Below are positions 16,712-25,325 of a DNA stretch of 64,000 nucleotides, piece after piece. Made by a program: the position numbers and the translations under genes. Within the stretch, counting starts at the first letter, position 1. The number at the start of each line of letters is the position of its first letter. The stretch covers positions 250,398 through 314,397 of the forward strand of contig NZ_BMNK01000007.1 in NCBI RefSeq assembly GCF_014646515.1, in the 5' to 3' direction. This DNA is from Nonomuraea glycinis (GTDB lineage Bacteria > Actinomycetota > Actinomycetes > Streptosporangiales > Streptosporangiaceae). The notes below the pieces were generated by a model that was not told the DNA's origin, searched no databases, and saw only the letters and a list, made by a program, of their open reading frames with translations.

Positions 16712-17683
16712 ATGCGTGCCAGCCGCCTGCTCTCCCTCCTGCTGCTCCTGCAGACGCGCGGCCGCATGACCGCGCCCGAGCTGGCCGCAGAGCTGGAGGT
16801 GTCGGTCCGGACGGTCTACCGCGACGTGGAGGCGCTGTCGTCGGCCGGCGTGCCGGTCTACGCCGACCGGGGTCCCGCGGGCGGTTACCAGCTGCTCGAC
16901 GGCTACCGCACCAGGCTGAACGGCCTTACGGTGGCGGAGGCGTCGTCGCTGTTCCTGGCCGGGCTGCCGGGGCCGGCCGCCGAGCTGGGGCTCGCCGAGG
17001 TGGCGGCCAACGCCGAGCTGAAACTGCTGGCCGCGCTGCCGCCCGAGCCGCGCTCACACGCCGCGCGGATGCGCGAGCGGTTCCTGCTGGACGTGCCCGG
17101 CTGGTATCGCAGCCCCGACGACGTGCCGCATCTGAGCGAGGTGTCGGAGGCGGTGTGGGAGCGGCGGCCGCTGCTGATGACCTACCGGCGCTGGGGCAGG
17201 CAGGAGGTCGAGCGGCTGGTCCACCCGTACGGGCTGGTGCTCAAGGGCGGCTCCTGGTACATGGTCGCCGCCCCGCCGGGCGCGAGCCCGCGCACCTACC
17301 GGGTGGCCCGGGTCCTCACCGTACGGACGCTGCCCGGCCACTTCGACGGGCCCGCGGAGTTCGACCTGGGGGAGTTCTGGAAGGCGTACGCGGCGGAGTT
17401 CCGCGAGCGGATGTACACCGCGACGGCGGAGATCAAGATCGCCCCCGGCATGGAGGAGCTGCTCTCCTACACCATGGGCGCCGACGTGGTGGCCACCGCG
17501 CTGGCCGCCGGAGCCGAGCCCGACGCGGAGGGCTGGCGGACCCTGACCGTGCCCGTCGAGTCCATCACCTACGCCCGCTGGCTGCTGCTGCGCATGGGCG
17601 CGAGCGTGGAGGTGCTCGGCCCGCCCGAGTTGCGCGCCCTCATGGCCGAGTCGGTCGCCGAACTGCGAAAAATGTACGGGTGA
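16712..17683 (+). CDS. YafY-type HTH/WYL transcriptional regulator
   Basis: 323 residues: N-terminal winged HTH (RLLSLLLLLQTRGRMTAPELAAELEVSVRTVYRDVEAL) with the YafY linker AGVPVYADRGPAGGYQL, then a WYL ligand domain (LLMTYRRWG, HPYGLVLKGGSWYMVA) and a WCX C-terminus. A TACAAT hexamer ends 6 bases before the ATG, so the gene is probably leaderless. WYL domains are thought to sense nucleic-acid or nucleotide ligands. The target may be the neighbouring hydrolase. Confidence 0.9.
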   Translation: MRASRLLSLLLLLQTRGRMTAPELAAELEVSVRTVYRDVEALSSAGVPVYADRGPAGGYQLLDGYRTRLNGLTVAEASSLFLAGLPGPAAELGLAEVAANAELKLLAALPPEPRSHAARMRERFLLDVPGWYRSPDDVPHLSEVSEAVWERRPLLMTYRRWGRQEVERLVHPYGLVLKGGSWYMVAAPPGASPRTYRVARVLTVRTLPGHFDGPAEFDLGEFWKAYAAEFRERMYTATAEIKIAPGMEELLSYTMGADVVATALAAGAEPDAEGWRTLTVPVESITYARWLLLRMGASVEVLGPPELRALMAESVAELRKMYG

Positions 17684-17734
17684 ACCCGGCCTGATCTGAA
17701 AGGATCTCGGTGCCCGACTGGTCCTGGAGGCCAA

Positions 17735-18463
17735 GTGACGATCTGGTACGAACACGCGGGCTCCGGCGAGCCGGTGGTGCTGCTGGCGTCGAGCGCGGCC
17801 GACGCCGGCATGTGGGACGCGCAGTGGAAGCCGCTCGCCGAGCGCTTCCACGTGATCAGAGTGGACTACCGCGGCTTCGGCCACACGCCCTACGCGGCCT
17901 CGGAGCCGTACAGCGACTCGGGTGACGTGGCGGCGGTCCTCGCCGAGCTGGGCGTGTCGCGGGCCGCGCTGGTCGCCGCCTCCTACGGCTGTGCCGTCGC
18001 CCTGGAGCTGGCCCACCTCGCCACCCGGCTGGTGCTCATGAACCCCGGCTCCGACCTGCCCAAGACCCCGGATCTCGTGGCGTTCGCCGAGGAGGAGGAC
18101 CGGTTGCTGGAGGCGGGCGACGCGCGGGCCGCCGCCGAGCTGAACGCCCGCACCTGGCTCGGCCCGGCGGCCGACGAGGAGGCCAGGCAGCGGGTGACCG
18201 CCATGCAGCAGCACGCTTTCACCATGCAGCTCGCCGCCGACCCCGAGCCGTCGCAGTTCAGGGCCGGCTACGACCTCGGCGCGATCCAGGCGCCCGCGCT
18301 GGTCGTCACCGGCCCGTACGACCTGGAGTTCTTCCGGCGAAGCGCCCGCCACGTCGCCGCCGAGCTCCCGCACGCCGAGCTGGCCGAGCTGGACTGGGCC
18401 GGTCACCTGCCCGCGCTGGAACGGCCGTCGGAGGTCACCCGGCTGCTGCTGGACTACCTTTAG
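17735..18463 (+). CDS. Alpha/beta-fold hydrolase
   Basis: 242-residue hydrolase starting at GTG 17735. The oxyanion region SSAADAGMW, strand VIRVDYRGFGHT and nucleophile elbow AASYGCA (Ser near residue 89; first Gly of GxSxG replaced by Ala) are visible. VVTGPYD holds the likely catalytic Asp and DWAGHLPALERP the His. No signal peptide. Placed behind the WYL regulator and 3 bases before a small HTH gene, so probably co-transcribed. Substrate unknown. Confidence 0.82.
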   Translation: MTIWYEHAGSGEPVVLLASSAADAGMWDAQWKPLAERFHVIRVDYRGFGHTPYAASEPYSDSGDVAAVLAELGVSRAALVAASYGCAVALELAHLATRLVLMNPGSDLPKTPDLVAFAEEEDRLLEAGDARAAAELNARTWLGPAADEEARQRVTAMQQHAFTMQLAADPEPSQFRAGYDLGAIQAPALVVTGPYDLEFFRRSARHVAAELPHAELAELDWAGHLPALERPSEVTRLLLDYL

Positions 18464-18466
18464 ACC

Positions 18467-18679
18467 ATGACGAGCGATCTGGCGACGCTGATGCGGCAGG
18501 CTCAGGACGACGATCCGCTGCGCGCGCTGGAGGCCACCACCGCGCTGCGCCACGAGCTCGAGCGCATGGAAACGGTCCATGTGCGGCGGGCCAGGGTGGC
18601 GGGCCTGCCCTGGGCGCAGATCGCGCACGCGATCGGGGTGAGCAAGCAGGCCGTGCACAAGAAGTACGGCAAACGCTAG
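18467..18679 (+). CDS. Small HTH DNA-binding protein
   Basis: 70-residue protein ending in a helix-turn-helix (RRARVAGLPWAQIAHAIGVSKQAVHKKYGK) after an acidic/helical N-terminus. Such short proteins, common in actinomycetes, resemble sigma-factor region 4 or Fis/ISL3-like HTH modules. It starts 4 bases after the hydrolase stop. Its 3' end overlaps the convergent SRPBCC gene by 4 bases. Regulon unknown. Confidence 0.75.
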   Translation: MTSDLATLMRQAQDDDPLRALEATTALRHELERMETVHVRRARVAGLPWAQIAHAIGVSKQAVHKKYGKR

Positions 18680-19095
18680 CTCCACTGCCCGGCGAACCAG
18701 CCGAGCACGATGTTCCAGGAGTAGCCGCTCCTGATCCGCCCGGCCACGGCCGGCGGCAGTGTGTCCAGGCCCCGGTGCTCCAGCAGCACCCGCGTGCCGC
18801 CCTCGACGGCGGTGAACGCCACCTCGATCTCCATCCGGCCGGTCGGATTGATCAGGTCCGCCCAGACGAGGCGGTGCGGCGGCTCCCAGACGACGATCCT
18901 GCCGGTGTCGACATGGCCGCCGTCCGACCACACCTCGCGGAGAAACCCGTCCTCGAACCGGATCCCGACCGCGCGCTCCGGGTCCACCCAGCTGTGCGGG
19001 CCGCGTACGTACCAGCGGTCGATCTCGTCGGTGAAGACGCGGAAGGCGGTGCCGGGGTCGACCGGCACGGTCACGCCGGTCTGGACCGAGCTCAC
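18676..19095 (-). CDS. SRPBCC/AHSA1-family protein
   Basis: 139-residue START-like protein of the activator-of-Hsp90-ATPase-1 (AHSA1) family: DPGTAFRVFTDEIDRWYV, AVGIRFEDGFLREVW, IVVWEPPHRLVWADL and ending VLGWFAGQW. It is translationally coupled to the upstream ArsR gene. The ArsR-SRPBCC pair is very frequent in actinobacteria; the protein probably binds a small hydrophobic ligand, but a specific role is not known. Confidence 0.85.
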   Translation of the reverse strand: MSSVQTGVTVPVDPGTAFRVFTDEIDRWYVRGPHSWVDPERAVGIRFEDGFLREVWSDGGHVDTGRIVVWEPPHRLVWADLINPTGRMEIEVAFTAVEGGTRVLLEHRGLDTLPPAVAGRIRSGYSWNIVLGWFAGQWS

Positions 19096-19421
19096 TGCCG
19101 GTCACCTTCCTGGGTGGTCTCGAGGTGGTCCTTGAACGAGCCGAGCCGCTCGGCCCAGAACGCCTGCACCTGGTCCAGCCAGGCCTGCAGGGCGGTGAAC
19201 GGCTCCTGCCGCAGGGAGTAGAGGCGCAGGCGGGCGTCGTCGCCACCGGCCTCCGCCCGCACCAGGCCGCCGGCCCGCAGCACGCGCAGGTGCCTGCTCA
19301 GCGCGGGTGCGCTCATCTGGACGGCCTGGGCCAGCTCGCCGGCCGGGCGCGGACCGTCGCGCAGCAGGTCGATCACCCTGCGCCGGGTGGGATCGGCCAG
19401 CGCGGCCAGCGTCGCGTCCAA
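19092..19421 (-). CDS. ArsR-family transcriptional regulator
   Basis: 109-residue winged-helix repressor: LAALADPTRRRVIDLLRDGPRPAGELAQAVQMSAPALSRHLRVLRAGGLVRAEAGG in overlapping blocks gives the complete ArsR HTH and wing. No metal-binding Cys pair is present, so it belongs to the non-metal ArsR group that accompanies SRPBCC proteins. Divergent from a VOC-family gene; a near-perfect palindrome lies between them. Confidence 0.9.
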   Translation of the reverse strand: MDATLAALADPTRRRVIDLLRDGPRPAGELAQAVQMSAPALSRHLRVLRAGGLVRAEAGGDDARLRLYSLRQEPFTALQAWLDQVQAFWAERLGSFKDHLETTQEGDRQ

Positions 19422-19455
19422 TTGGTTAACGTTACTGTTAATCTTTGACTGCTTT

Positions 19456-19484
19456 CGCTATAGTGTTAATACTTCACGATAGCG
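19456..19484. promoter_or_regulatory. 29-bp palindrome between arsR and VOC gene
   Basis: CGCTATAGTG, 9-base AT-rich centre, CACGATAGCG: ten-base arms with a single mismatch. It lies 24 bases before the VOC start codon and 35 bases from the arsR start, so it is well placed to control both. Probable ArsR operator. Confidence 0.6.
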
Positions 19485-19507
19485 CTAATCATTGCGGAGG
19501 AACGTAT

Positions 19508-19849
19508 ATGGCCGTCGAACTCGGCTACTACACCCTGTCCGTCGGCGACCTCGACCGGGCGGCCGCTTTCTACGGCGCGCTGTTCGGCTGGGAGTTCAGG
19601 CGGGAGCACGAGACGTACCTGCACGTCAGCAACACGGCGGTGCCCATGGGCTTCACCGCGGGCGGTTCGTCGTCGCAGCCCAACCTCTACTATCACGTGG
19701 CCGACATCGACGCCTCCGCCGAGCAGGTGCGCAAGCTCGGCGGCACCACAGGGGAGATGCTGGACAGCAAATCCGGCCGTAGTTGTACCTGCACCGACGA
19801 CCAGGGCACCGTCATCGGGCTGTGGCAACCGGCCCCTGAGTGGGCGTGA
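19508..19849 (+). CDS. VOC (glyoxalase/dioxygenase fold) protein
   Basis: 113-residue single-domain vicinal-oxygen-chelate protein: LGYYTLSVGDLDRAAAFYGALFGWEF at the start, NLYYHVADIDASAEQVRKLGG in the middle and GTVIGLWQP at the end. The start at 19508 is fixed by GGAGG seven bases upstream. Substrate not deducible; neighbours suggest co-regulation with the ArsR-SRPBCC pair through the shared palindrome. Confidence 0.85.
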   Translation: MAVELGYYTLSVGDLDRAAAFYGALFGWEFRREHETYLHVSNTAVPMGFTAGGSSSQPNLYYHVADIDASAEQVRKLGGTTGEMLDSKSGRSCTCTDDQGTVIGLWQPAPEWA

Positions 19850-20728
19850 TCAGTCCGGGACCTTGACGGTCGCGATGCCGAGGGTGCTGGTCATCGGCAG
19901 CAGGCCCGCCCCGAAGACGGCCCCCAGGACCGGCCCGGCGAGCTGGACCAGGCGCTGGGCCTTTTCCTCGCCCAAGGTCCGCCAGGGCGCGGCGGCCAGT
20001 TCGTCGGTCGTCCGCTCCACCTGGTCGCGCAGTTCCCGCCCGCGCTCGGTGGCCTGCCCCGAAGGGTCGACGAGGCCGCGGGCGGTCAGGCGCTCCTGTG
20101 CGGCGGCCCACTCCTGCGCGCTCCAGCCGCGCCCGGCGAAGTTCGCCACGGGGGCGGCGCCGATCGCGGCGAAGGAGACCAGCGACTCGCAGGGGTCCAG
20201 GTCGGCCGTCAGCAGTGCGGCCAGGTGGCCGTCGCCGCGGTGCTCGCGCAGCACCGTGGCGGCGTGCCAGAGCGCCAGGTGCGGCTCCTCGGGCCAGGGC
20301 AGGTCGAGGTTGGCGGCGGCGAACGGCCGCGCGGCCACGCTCACGCTCTCGGCGGCGCGCCTGGCCAGCTCGGCCGCCTCCGTCATCTCCGGGCTCGCCA
20401 CCCGGTCGCCGAGCAGGGCACGGTAGGTGCGGTCGACCGCCGTCAGCCTGGTCCGCAGCACCTGGGCGGGCGAGGCCGTGTCCCACAGGCCGCGCACGTA
20501 CCGGTCGATCATGCTCGGGCTGAAGCTGTAGTAGGCGGCGGTGGCCGCGGTGGTGCCCACGGGCCCCAGCGGGGCGGTGCGGTAGGCGAAGTAGCTGGGC
20601 CAGCGCTCCGCCACGTCGTAGCCGAGCGCCGCGGCCTCCTCGAAGCCCTCGGGCGAGAAGTAGAACACGGCGTGGATCGGCTCAAGCTGGTGCCACATGC
20701 TGCGGGCGAGCCGGGAATCACTGGACAT
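19850..20728 (-). CDS. SCO6745-family protein
   Basis: About 292 residues from ATG 20728 (MSSDSRLARSMWHQLEPIHAVFYFSP). The opening, FYFSPEGFEEAAALGY and the all-helical composition match the actinobacterial SCO6745 family; the last third (AAQERLTARGLVDPSGQATERGRELRDQVE) reads like a winged-HTH of MarR type. It abuts the convergent VOC gene with no gap. Divergent from a CGNR regulator over 37 bases carrying an inverted repeat. Role unknown. Confidence 0.75.
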   Translation of the reverse strand: MSSDSRLARSMWHQLEPIHAVFYFSPEGFEEAAALGYDVAERWPSYFAYRTAPLGPVGTTAATAAYYSFSPSMIDRYVRGLWDTASPAQVLRTRLTAVDRTYRALLGDRVASPEMTEAAELARRAAESVSVAARPFAAANLDLPWPEEPHLALWHAATVLREHRGDGHLAALLTADLDPCESLVSFAAIGAAPVANFAGRGWSAQEWAAAQERLTARGLVDPSGQATERGRELRDQVERTTDELAAAPWRTLGEEKAQRLVQLAGPVLGAVFGAGLLPMTSTLGIATVKVPD

Positions 20729-20742
20729 AGCGAAAAAATCCT

Positions 20743-20768
20743 CACTGTCTAGATAAGATACGACAGTG
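20743..20768. promoter_or_regulatory. Inverted repeat CACTGTC-n12-GACAGTG in a divergent promoter
   Basis: Perfect 7-base arms separated by 12 AT-rich bases; the right arm contains the GTG start codon of the CGNR gene. A TAAGAT hexamer inside the spacer ends 6 bases before that GTG, suggesting a leaderless transcript overlapped by its operator. Likely bound by the CGNR protein or another local regulator. Confidence 0.55.
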
Positions 20769-21344
20769 ACGATAGAGGCATGGCGCATCACTGGTCAATC
20801 CCAGATAGACAGTTATGTCGGCCGTTGGGCGGAGCAGGCCGTCACACTGGTCAACACGCTGACCGTCGACCGGGCACGCGGCCGCCGGATCGAGCCGCCC
20901 GCCGACGGCCCCGCCCGCCTGTCCGCCATCGGCGACCTGGCGAGCGCACTGAGCCCGAGCCGGCCGCTGACGACCGGCGACGCCGACCGGCTGGCGGAGG
21001 TCGCGGCGGAGCTGCGCCCGGTCTTCGGCCGGACCCCGGAGTTCGGCACGCTGAACGCGGCCCTGATCCGGCACGGCGCCGTCCCGCACCTGCAGGGGGA
21101 TCCGCCGAGGCTCGCCTTCCACCGCGAGGACGCCGACCCGGTCGACGCCTGGGCCGCGAGCGCGGCCACCGCCATGGCCATGGTGATCGGAGTAGGCCAG
21201 GGCGTACGCCTGCGCTCGTGCGAGGCGGACGGATGTGACCTGGTCTTCTTCGACGTCACCCGCAACGCCTCCCGCCGGTTCTGCGGCCTGTCGTGCCAGA
21301 ACCGCGCCAAGGCCAGCGCCTACCGCGCCCGCCGCAGAGACTGA
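20766..21344 (+). CDS. CGNR zinc-finger transcriptional regulator
   Basis: 192 residues. The C-terminal CGNR-type zinc finger reads CEADGCDLVFFD, then RRFCGLSCQNRAKASAYRARR, giving four Cys ligands and the basic DNA-binding helix. The N-terminal part is the ABATE-like ligand domain (VTLVNTLTVDRARGR near residue 26). GTG start at 20766 is the only one giving a full-length N-terminus and lies within an inverted repeat. Presumably autoregulatory and controlling the divergent SCO6745-type gene. Confidence 0.85.
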   Translation: MTIEAWRITGQSQIDSYVGRWAEQAVTLVNTLTVDRARGRRIEPPADGPARLSAIGDLASALSPSRPLTTGDADRLAEVAAELRPVFGRTPEFGTLNAALIRHGAVPHLQGDPPRLAFHREDADPVDAWAASAATAMAMVIGVGQGVRLRSCEADGCDLVFFDVTRNASRRFCGLSCQNRAKASAYRARRRD

Positions 21345-21438
21345 TCCGCCGCGCTCGGCGCCTGGGCGGCCGACCAGCGGCGTGACATGCCGCTGAATGG
21401 GGGTAAAGGGGGCTGACTCGGATATCCGTGGAGGAGAG

Positions 21439-22635
21439 ATGCGCTCGTCGATCAGTCTGGGCCGCATCGGTGGTGTCTCGGTCGGGCTCAACATCAGCGT
21501 GCTGTTCATCGTAGTGATCCTGGTGTTCGGGCTGGCCTTCGGGCGTTTCCCCGCCGTCTATCCAGGTCTGTCCTCGGTGGCCTACGTGCTGGCCGGGCTG
21601 GCGTCGGCGGCGCTGTTCCTGGCCTCGCTGCTGGCCCACGAGCTCGCGCACGCGCTGACGGCCAAGCGGCACGGCATCGAGGTGGCCCAGATCACGCTCT
21701 GGCTGCTCGGCGGGGTGGCGGAGCTGCGCGGGGAGCCCCGCTCGCCGGGCGCCGACCTGAAGATCGCGGTGGTGGGGCCGCTGACCAGCCTGGCGGCCGG
21801 GGCGGTCTTCGGCGGCCTGGCGCTGCTGTCGGCGGCCGTGGGCCCGCCCCTGGTCGCCGGGATGTTCGGCTACCTGTCGGGCGTCAACGTGCTGCTGGCG
21901 GTGTTCAACCTGATCCCGGCCGCGCCGCTGGACGGCGGCAGGGTGCTGCGCGCGGCGCTGTGGGCGCGGTGGGGCGACAGGACGAGGGCGGCGATCGCCA
22001 GCGCCCGCGCCGGACGCGTCTTCGGCTACGTCCTCATCGCCCTGGGCTTCTTGCAGGTCGTCAGCGGGCGGGGCTTCGAAGGGCTGTGGCTCGCCCTGAT
22101 CGGCCTCTTTCTGGTCAACGCGGCCAGCGCCGAGGAGCAGCAGAGCAGGATCGGCACCGCCCTGTACGGCGTCCGGGTCGCGGACGCGATGACGGAGCGG
22201 CCCATCGTGGCCGACCCCGACGAGACCGTGGCCGGGCTGATCGACCGGGTGGTGATGCGCGAGCGCCTGTCCACCTATCCCCTCGTCGACGCGGGCGGCG
22301 GCTTCGCCGGGCTGGTGACGCTCAATCGCATCCGCGAGGTGGCCCCCGACCGGCGGGCCTCCCTGCGGCTGCGGGACATCGCCTGCCCGCCCGAGCAGGT
22401 GCCGCGGGCCAGCCCCGAGGAGGCGCTGACCGAGCTGCTGACCCGGATGAGCGGCAGCGCGGACGGACGGGCCGTGGTGCTCGACGCCGGCGGCCACCTG
22501 GTCGGGCTGCTCACCCCCACCGACATCAGCCGGGTGATCCAGACCGCCGACCTGCACCGGGGAGATCTCTCCCGGCGAGCGCACGGCGCCGACCTCACCG
22601 GGCCGTACCACGATGACCATGACCGCGCGGTCTGA
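21439..22635 (+). CDS. Site-2 protease (M50) with tandem CBS domains
   Basis: 398-residue intramembrane zinc metalloprotease of the SpoIVFB-like group. HELAHAL near residue 67 is the HExxH site, NLIPAAPLDGGR near 155-166 supplies the LDG third ligand. About six helices, then two CBS domains (from about 235: VADAMTERPIVADPDETV, and 300 onward) that may sense adenine nucleotides. Start at 21439 is fixed by GGAGGAGAG immediately upstream. Likely cleaves a membrane-bound anti-sigma factor or regulator; substrate unknown. Confidence 0.9.
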   Translation: MRSSISLGRIGGVSVGLNISVLFIVVILVFGLAFGRFPAVYPGLSSVAYVLAGLASAALFLASLLAHELAHALTAKRHGIEVAQITLWLLGGVAELRGEPRSPGADLKIAVVGPLTSLAAGAVFGGLALLSAAVGPPLVAGMFGYLSGVNVLLAVFNLIPAAPLDGGRVLRAALWARWGDRTRAAIASARAGRVFGYVLIALGFLQVVSGRGFEGLWLALIGLFLVNAASAEEQQSRIGTALYGVRVADAMTERPIVADPDETVAGLIDRVVMRERLSTYPLVDAGGGFAGLVTLNRIREVAPDRRASLRLRDIACPPEQVPRASPEEALTELLTRMSGSADGRAVVLDAGGHLVGLLTPTDISRVIQTADLHRGDLSRRAHGADLTGPYHDDHDRAV

Positions 22636-22676
22636 CGCCCCTCATGAGAGATCTCGACCAGGTAAGTTGGGCGCTC

Positions 22677-23585
22677 ATGGAGCAACGCCCCTTTGACCGG
22701 ATCACCGCCGTGGCGGTCGCGGCCCTCGTCGCCGTGGCGGGCTGTGGCGGCCAGGAGCCGCCGCCCGTCGCCGTCCCCGTGGCGCAGCCCACCGCCGCGT
22801 TACCTGTGGCCACGCCCGATCCGGCGGTGGCGCTCCCCGGGCCGAACGAGGTGATCCCCAAGGACGCGGCGCGGCTGGCCGAGGCGCTGGAGACGACCAG
22901 CGACGCGCTCCACGACGCCATCGACGCGTGGACCGAAGGCGACAGCGAGAAGCCGCCGCAGGAGGTCGAGCTGCTGGCGCTCTACCAGCAGCGGATCCTC
23001 CGCTACGCCGCCCGGCACCCCAAGGTGGCCACCAAGGCCTTCGCCAAGCTGCCGCGCACGCTCGCCGCCCAGTCCAAGGACGAGACCGCGGCCATTCGCG
23101 AGCTGCTCGCCCTGGCCCGGCCCATCAAGGGCTCGGCCGTCTTCAAGGTCCAGCCGCCGCTGCCCGCGGCCGACCTGCTGCGCCACTTCAAGAAGGCCGA
23201 GCGCCGCTTCGGGGTGGAGTGGGAGGTGCTGGCGGCGGTGATGCTGGCGGAGACCAAGTTCGGCAGGGTGAAGTCGGACAGCCACGCCGGCGCCCAGGGC
23301 CCTATGCAGTTCATGCCCGCCACCTGGAAGCTGTACGGCCTGGGCGGTGACATCCAGGACCCGCGCGACGCGGTGATGGCCGCCGCCAACTATCTGCGCG
23401 CCACCGGAGCGCCGGGCGACTACCAGCGGGCGCTGCACGCCTACAACCCGTCGCAGGCGTACGTGGACGCCATCCTCCTGCACGCCCGCCAGATCAAGCG
23501 GGACGCCAGGAACTACTACGTCTACTACAACTGGCAGGTGTTCGTCCTGACCACGGACGGTGAGCGCCGCCTGACCGGCCCGTGA
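22677..23585 (+). CDS. Lytic transglycosylase lipoprotein (SLT fold)
   Basis: About 302 residues. Signal peptide ends in the lipobox VAVAGC, predicting a lipid-anchored exported protein, followed by a Pro/Val-rich linker. The C-terminal SLT domain has the catalytic Glu in MLAETKFGRVKSDSHAGAQGPMQFMPATW-region (Glu near residue 191, then AGAQGPMQFMPATW) and ANYLRA with YNPS. It would cleave peptidoglycan glycan strands to 1,6-anhydro ends. ATG 22677 is chosen because it directly precedes the signal peptide; 22644 is an alternative. Confidence 0.85.
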   Translation: MEQRPFDRITAVAVAALVAVAGCGGQEPPPVAVPVAQPTAALPVATPDPAVALPGPNEVIPKDAARLAEALETTSDALHDAIDAWTEGDSEKPPQEVELLALYQQRILRYAARHPKVATKAFAKLPRTLAAQSKDETAAIRELLALARPIKGSAVFKVQPPLPAADLLRHFKKAERRFGVEWEVLAAVMLAETKFGRVKSDSHAGAQGPMQFMPATWKLYGLGGDIQDPRDAVMAAANYLRATGAPGDYQRALHAYNPSQAYVDAILLHARQIKRDARNYYVYYNWQVFVLTTDGERRLTGP

Positions 23586-23690
23586 CCCGGCGGCTGGGCT
23601 GAGACCGGCTCATGTTTGGGTCTTGTTGGCGCCCGTGAGGCGGTGGATGCTGACGGCAGTTCCGATACCCGGCCCTGTGAGGTGTCCGTG

Positions 23691-25325
23691 ATGCGTCGTT
23701 CCGCCGCCAGGATGCTCACCGTCGTGCTGCTGCTGGCCGCTTCGCTGGTCTCCCCGTTCACGGGCGCCACGGCGCAGGCGGGCCCGGCGGAGTCCGCCGC
23801 CGAGGTGCGCGGGTTCGTCGACGCGCACAGCCACCTGTTCTCCTACGAGGCGTTCGGCGGCAAGCTGATGTGCGGCAGGCCGTTCCACCCCGACGGGATC
23901 GCGCAGGCGCTGAAGGACTGCGCCGACCACTATCCGAACGGCGAGCTCGCCTGGTTCGAGAACTTCACCAGGACCGGTTCGCCGACCGGCACGCACGACC
24001 CCGCAGGCTGGCCCACCTTCGCGGACTGGCCGGCCCATGACTCGCTGACCCACCAGCAGGCCTACTACACCTGGGTGGAACGGGCCTGGCGCGGCGGCCT
24101 GCGGATCCTGGTCAACCACCTGGTGGCCAACCGCCAGCTGTGCGCCATCTACCCGCTCAGGAAGAACTCCTGCGACGAGATGGACACCCTCAGGCTCCAG
24201 GCCCAGCGAGCCCGCGAGCTGCAGGCGCTCATCGACGCCGAGCACGGCGGCCCCGGCCTGGGCTGGTTCAGGATCGTGAACGACGCGGCCGAGGCCAGGC
24301 GGACCGTCGCGGCGGGCAAGCTCGCCGTCGTCCTGGGCGTCGAGGCCTCCGAGCCGTTCGGCTGCCGCCAGACCCTCGGCATCCCGCACTGCACCAGGGG
24401 ACAGATCGACCGCGGCCTGGACGAGCTGCACGCGCTCGGCGTGCGCAGCATGTACGTCTGCCACAAGTACGACAACGCCCTGTGCGGCGTCCGCTTCGAC
24501 TCCGGCACCCAGGGCGCCATCGTCAACCTGGGCAACCTGCTCAGCACCGGCTCCTTCTGGCAGGCCCGCACCTGCACCGGAGCCGAGCACGACAACACGA
24601 TCGAGCCCGGCGGGGTGCTGCCCGACCAGCTCGCCGGGCTGCTGCCGCCCGGCGTCTCGCTGCCGCTGTATCCTCCCGCCCCGCACTGCAACACCCGGGG
24701 GCTGAGCGGGCTCGGCGAGCACATGGTGCAGGGGATGATGCGGCGCGGCATGCTGGTGGAGATCGACCACATGAGCGTGAAGGCCGCCGACCGCACCCTC
24801 GACCTCCTGGAGGCCGCCGGCTACCCCGGCGTGATCTCCTCCCACAGCTGGGCCGACCCCGGCTACTTCGGCAGGATCTACGCCCTCGGCGGCATGATCA
24901 CCCAGTACGGGCACGACGCGGAGCACTTCGTCGCCGAGTGGCGGCGCACCGAGCCGCTCCGGCAGGCGCACCAGGTCGCCGGCTACGGCTACGGCCTGGA
25001 CGTCAACGGCATGGGCCAGCTGCCGGGGCCCCGCGCCGCGGGCCCGGTCGGCCCGGTCACGTACCCGTTCACCTCCTTCGACGGCAGCGTGAGCCTGGAC
25101 CGGCAGCGCACCGGCCAGCGGGTCTGGGACGTCAACACCGACGGCGTCGCCAACTACGGCCTGGTGCCCGACTGGATCGAGGACATGCGGCTCATCGCCG
25201 GCGCGGAGTTCGTCCAGGACATGGCGGCCGGCGCCGAGTCCTACCTGCGCACCTGGGAAGCGGCCTCCACCCGGCCCGCCGCCGCGCCGGGGATCAGTGC
25301 TTCAGCGCCGTCAGGCGGGCCCTGA
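23691..25325 (+). CDS. Secreted M19-like membrane dipeptidase / amidohydrolase
   Basis: 544 residues with a Sec signal peptide (MRRSAARMLTVVLLLAASL, cleavage near ATAQA). Metal-site motifs of a renal-dipeptidase-type TIM barrel appear in order: VDAHSHLF near residue 43, VLGVEASE, LVEIDHMS and VISSHSW, with a late Asp in GYGLDVNGMG. This matches large exported actinobacterial peptidase M19 relatives, which are about 500-550 residues. The last 32 bases overlap the convergent NB-ARC/TPR gene. Substrate unknown. Confidence 0.8.
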   Translation: MRRSAARMLTVVLLLAASLVSPFTGATAQAGPAESAAEVRGFVDAHSHLFSYEAFGGKLMCGRPFHPDGIAQALKDCADHYPNGELAWFENFTRTGSPTGTHDPAGWPTFADWPAHDSLTHQQAYYTWVERAWRGGLRILVNHLVANRQLCAIYPLRKNSCDEMDTLRLQAQRARELQALIDAEHGGPGLGWFRIVNDAAEARRTVAAGKLAVVLGVEASEPFGCRQTLGIPHCTRGQIDRGLDELHALGVRSMYVCHKYDNALCGVRFDSGTQGAIVNLGNLLSTGSFWQARTCTGAEHDNTIEPGGVLPDQLAGLLPPGVSLPLYPPAPHCNTRGLSGLGEHMVQGMMRRGMLVEIDHMSVKAADRTLDLLEAAGYPGVISSHSWADPGYFGRIYALGGMITQYGHDAEHFVAEWRRTEPLRQAHQVAGYGYGLDVNGMGQLPGPRAAGPVGPVTYPFTSFDGSVSLDRQRTGQRVWDVNTDGVANYGLVPDWIEDMRLIAGAEFVQDMAAGAESYLRTWEAASTRPAAAPGISASAPSGGP

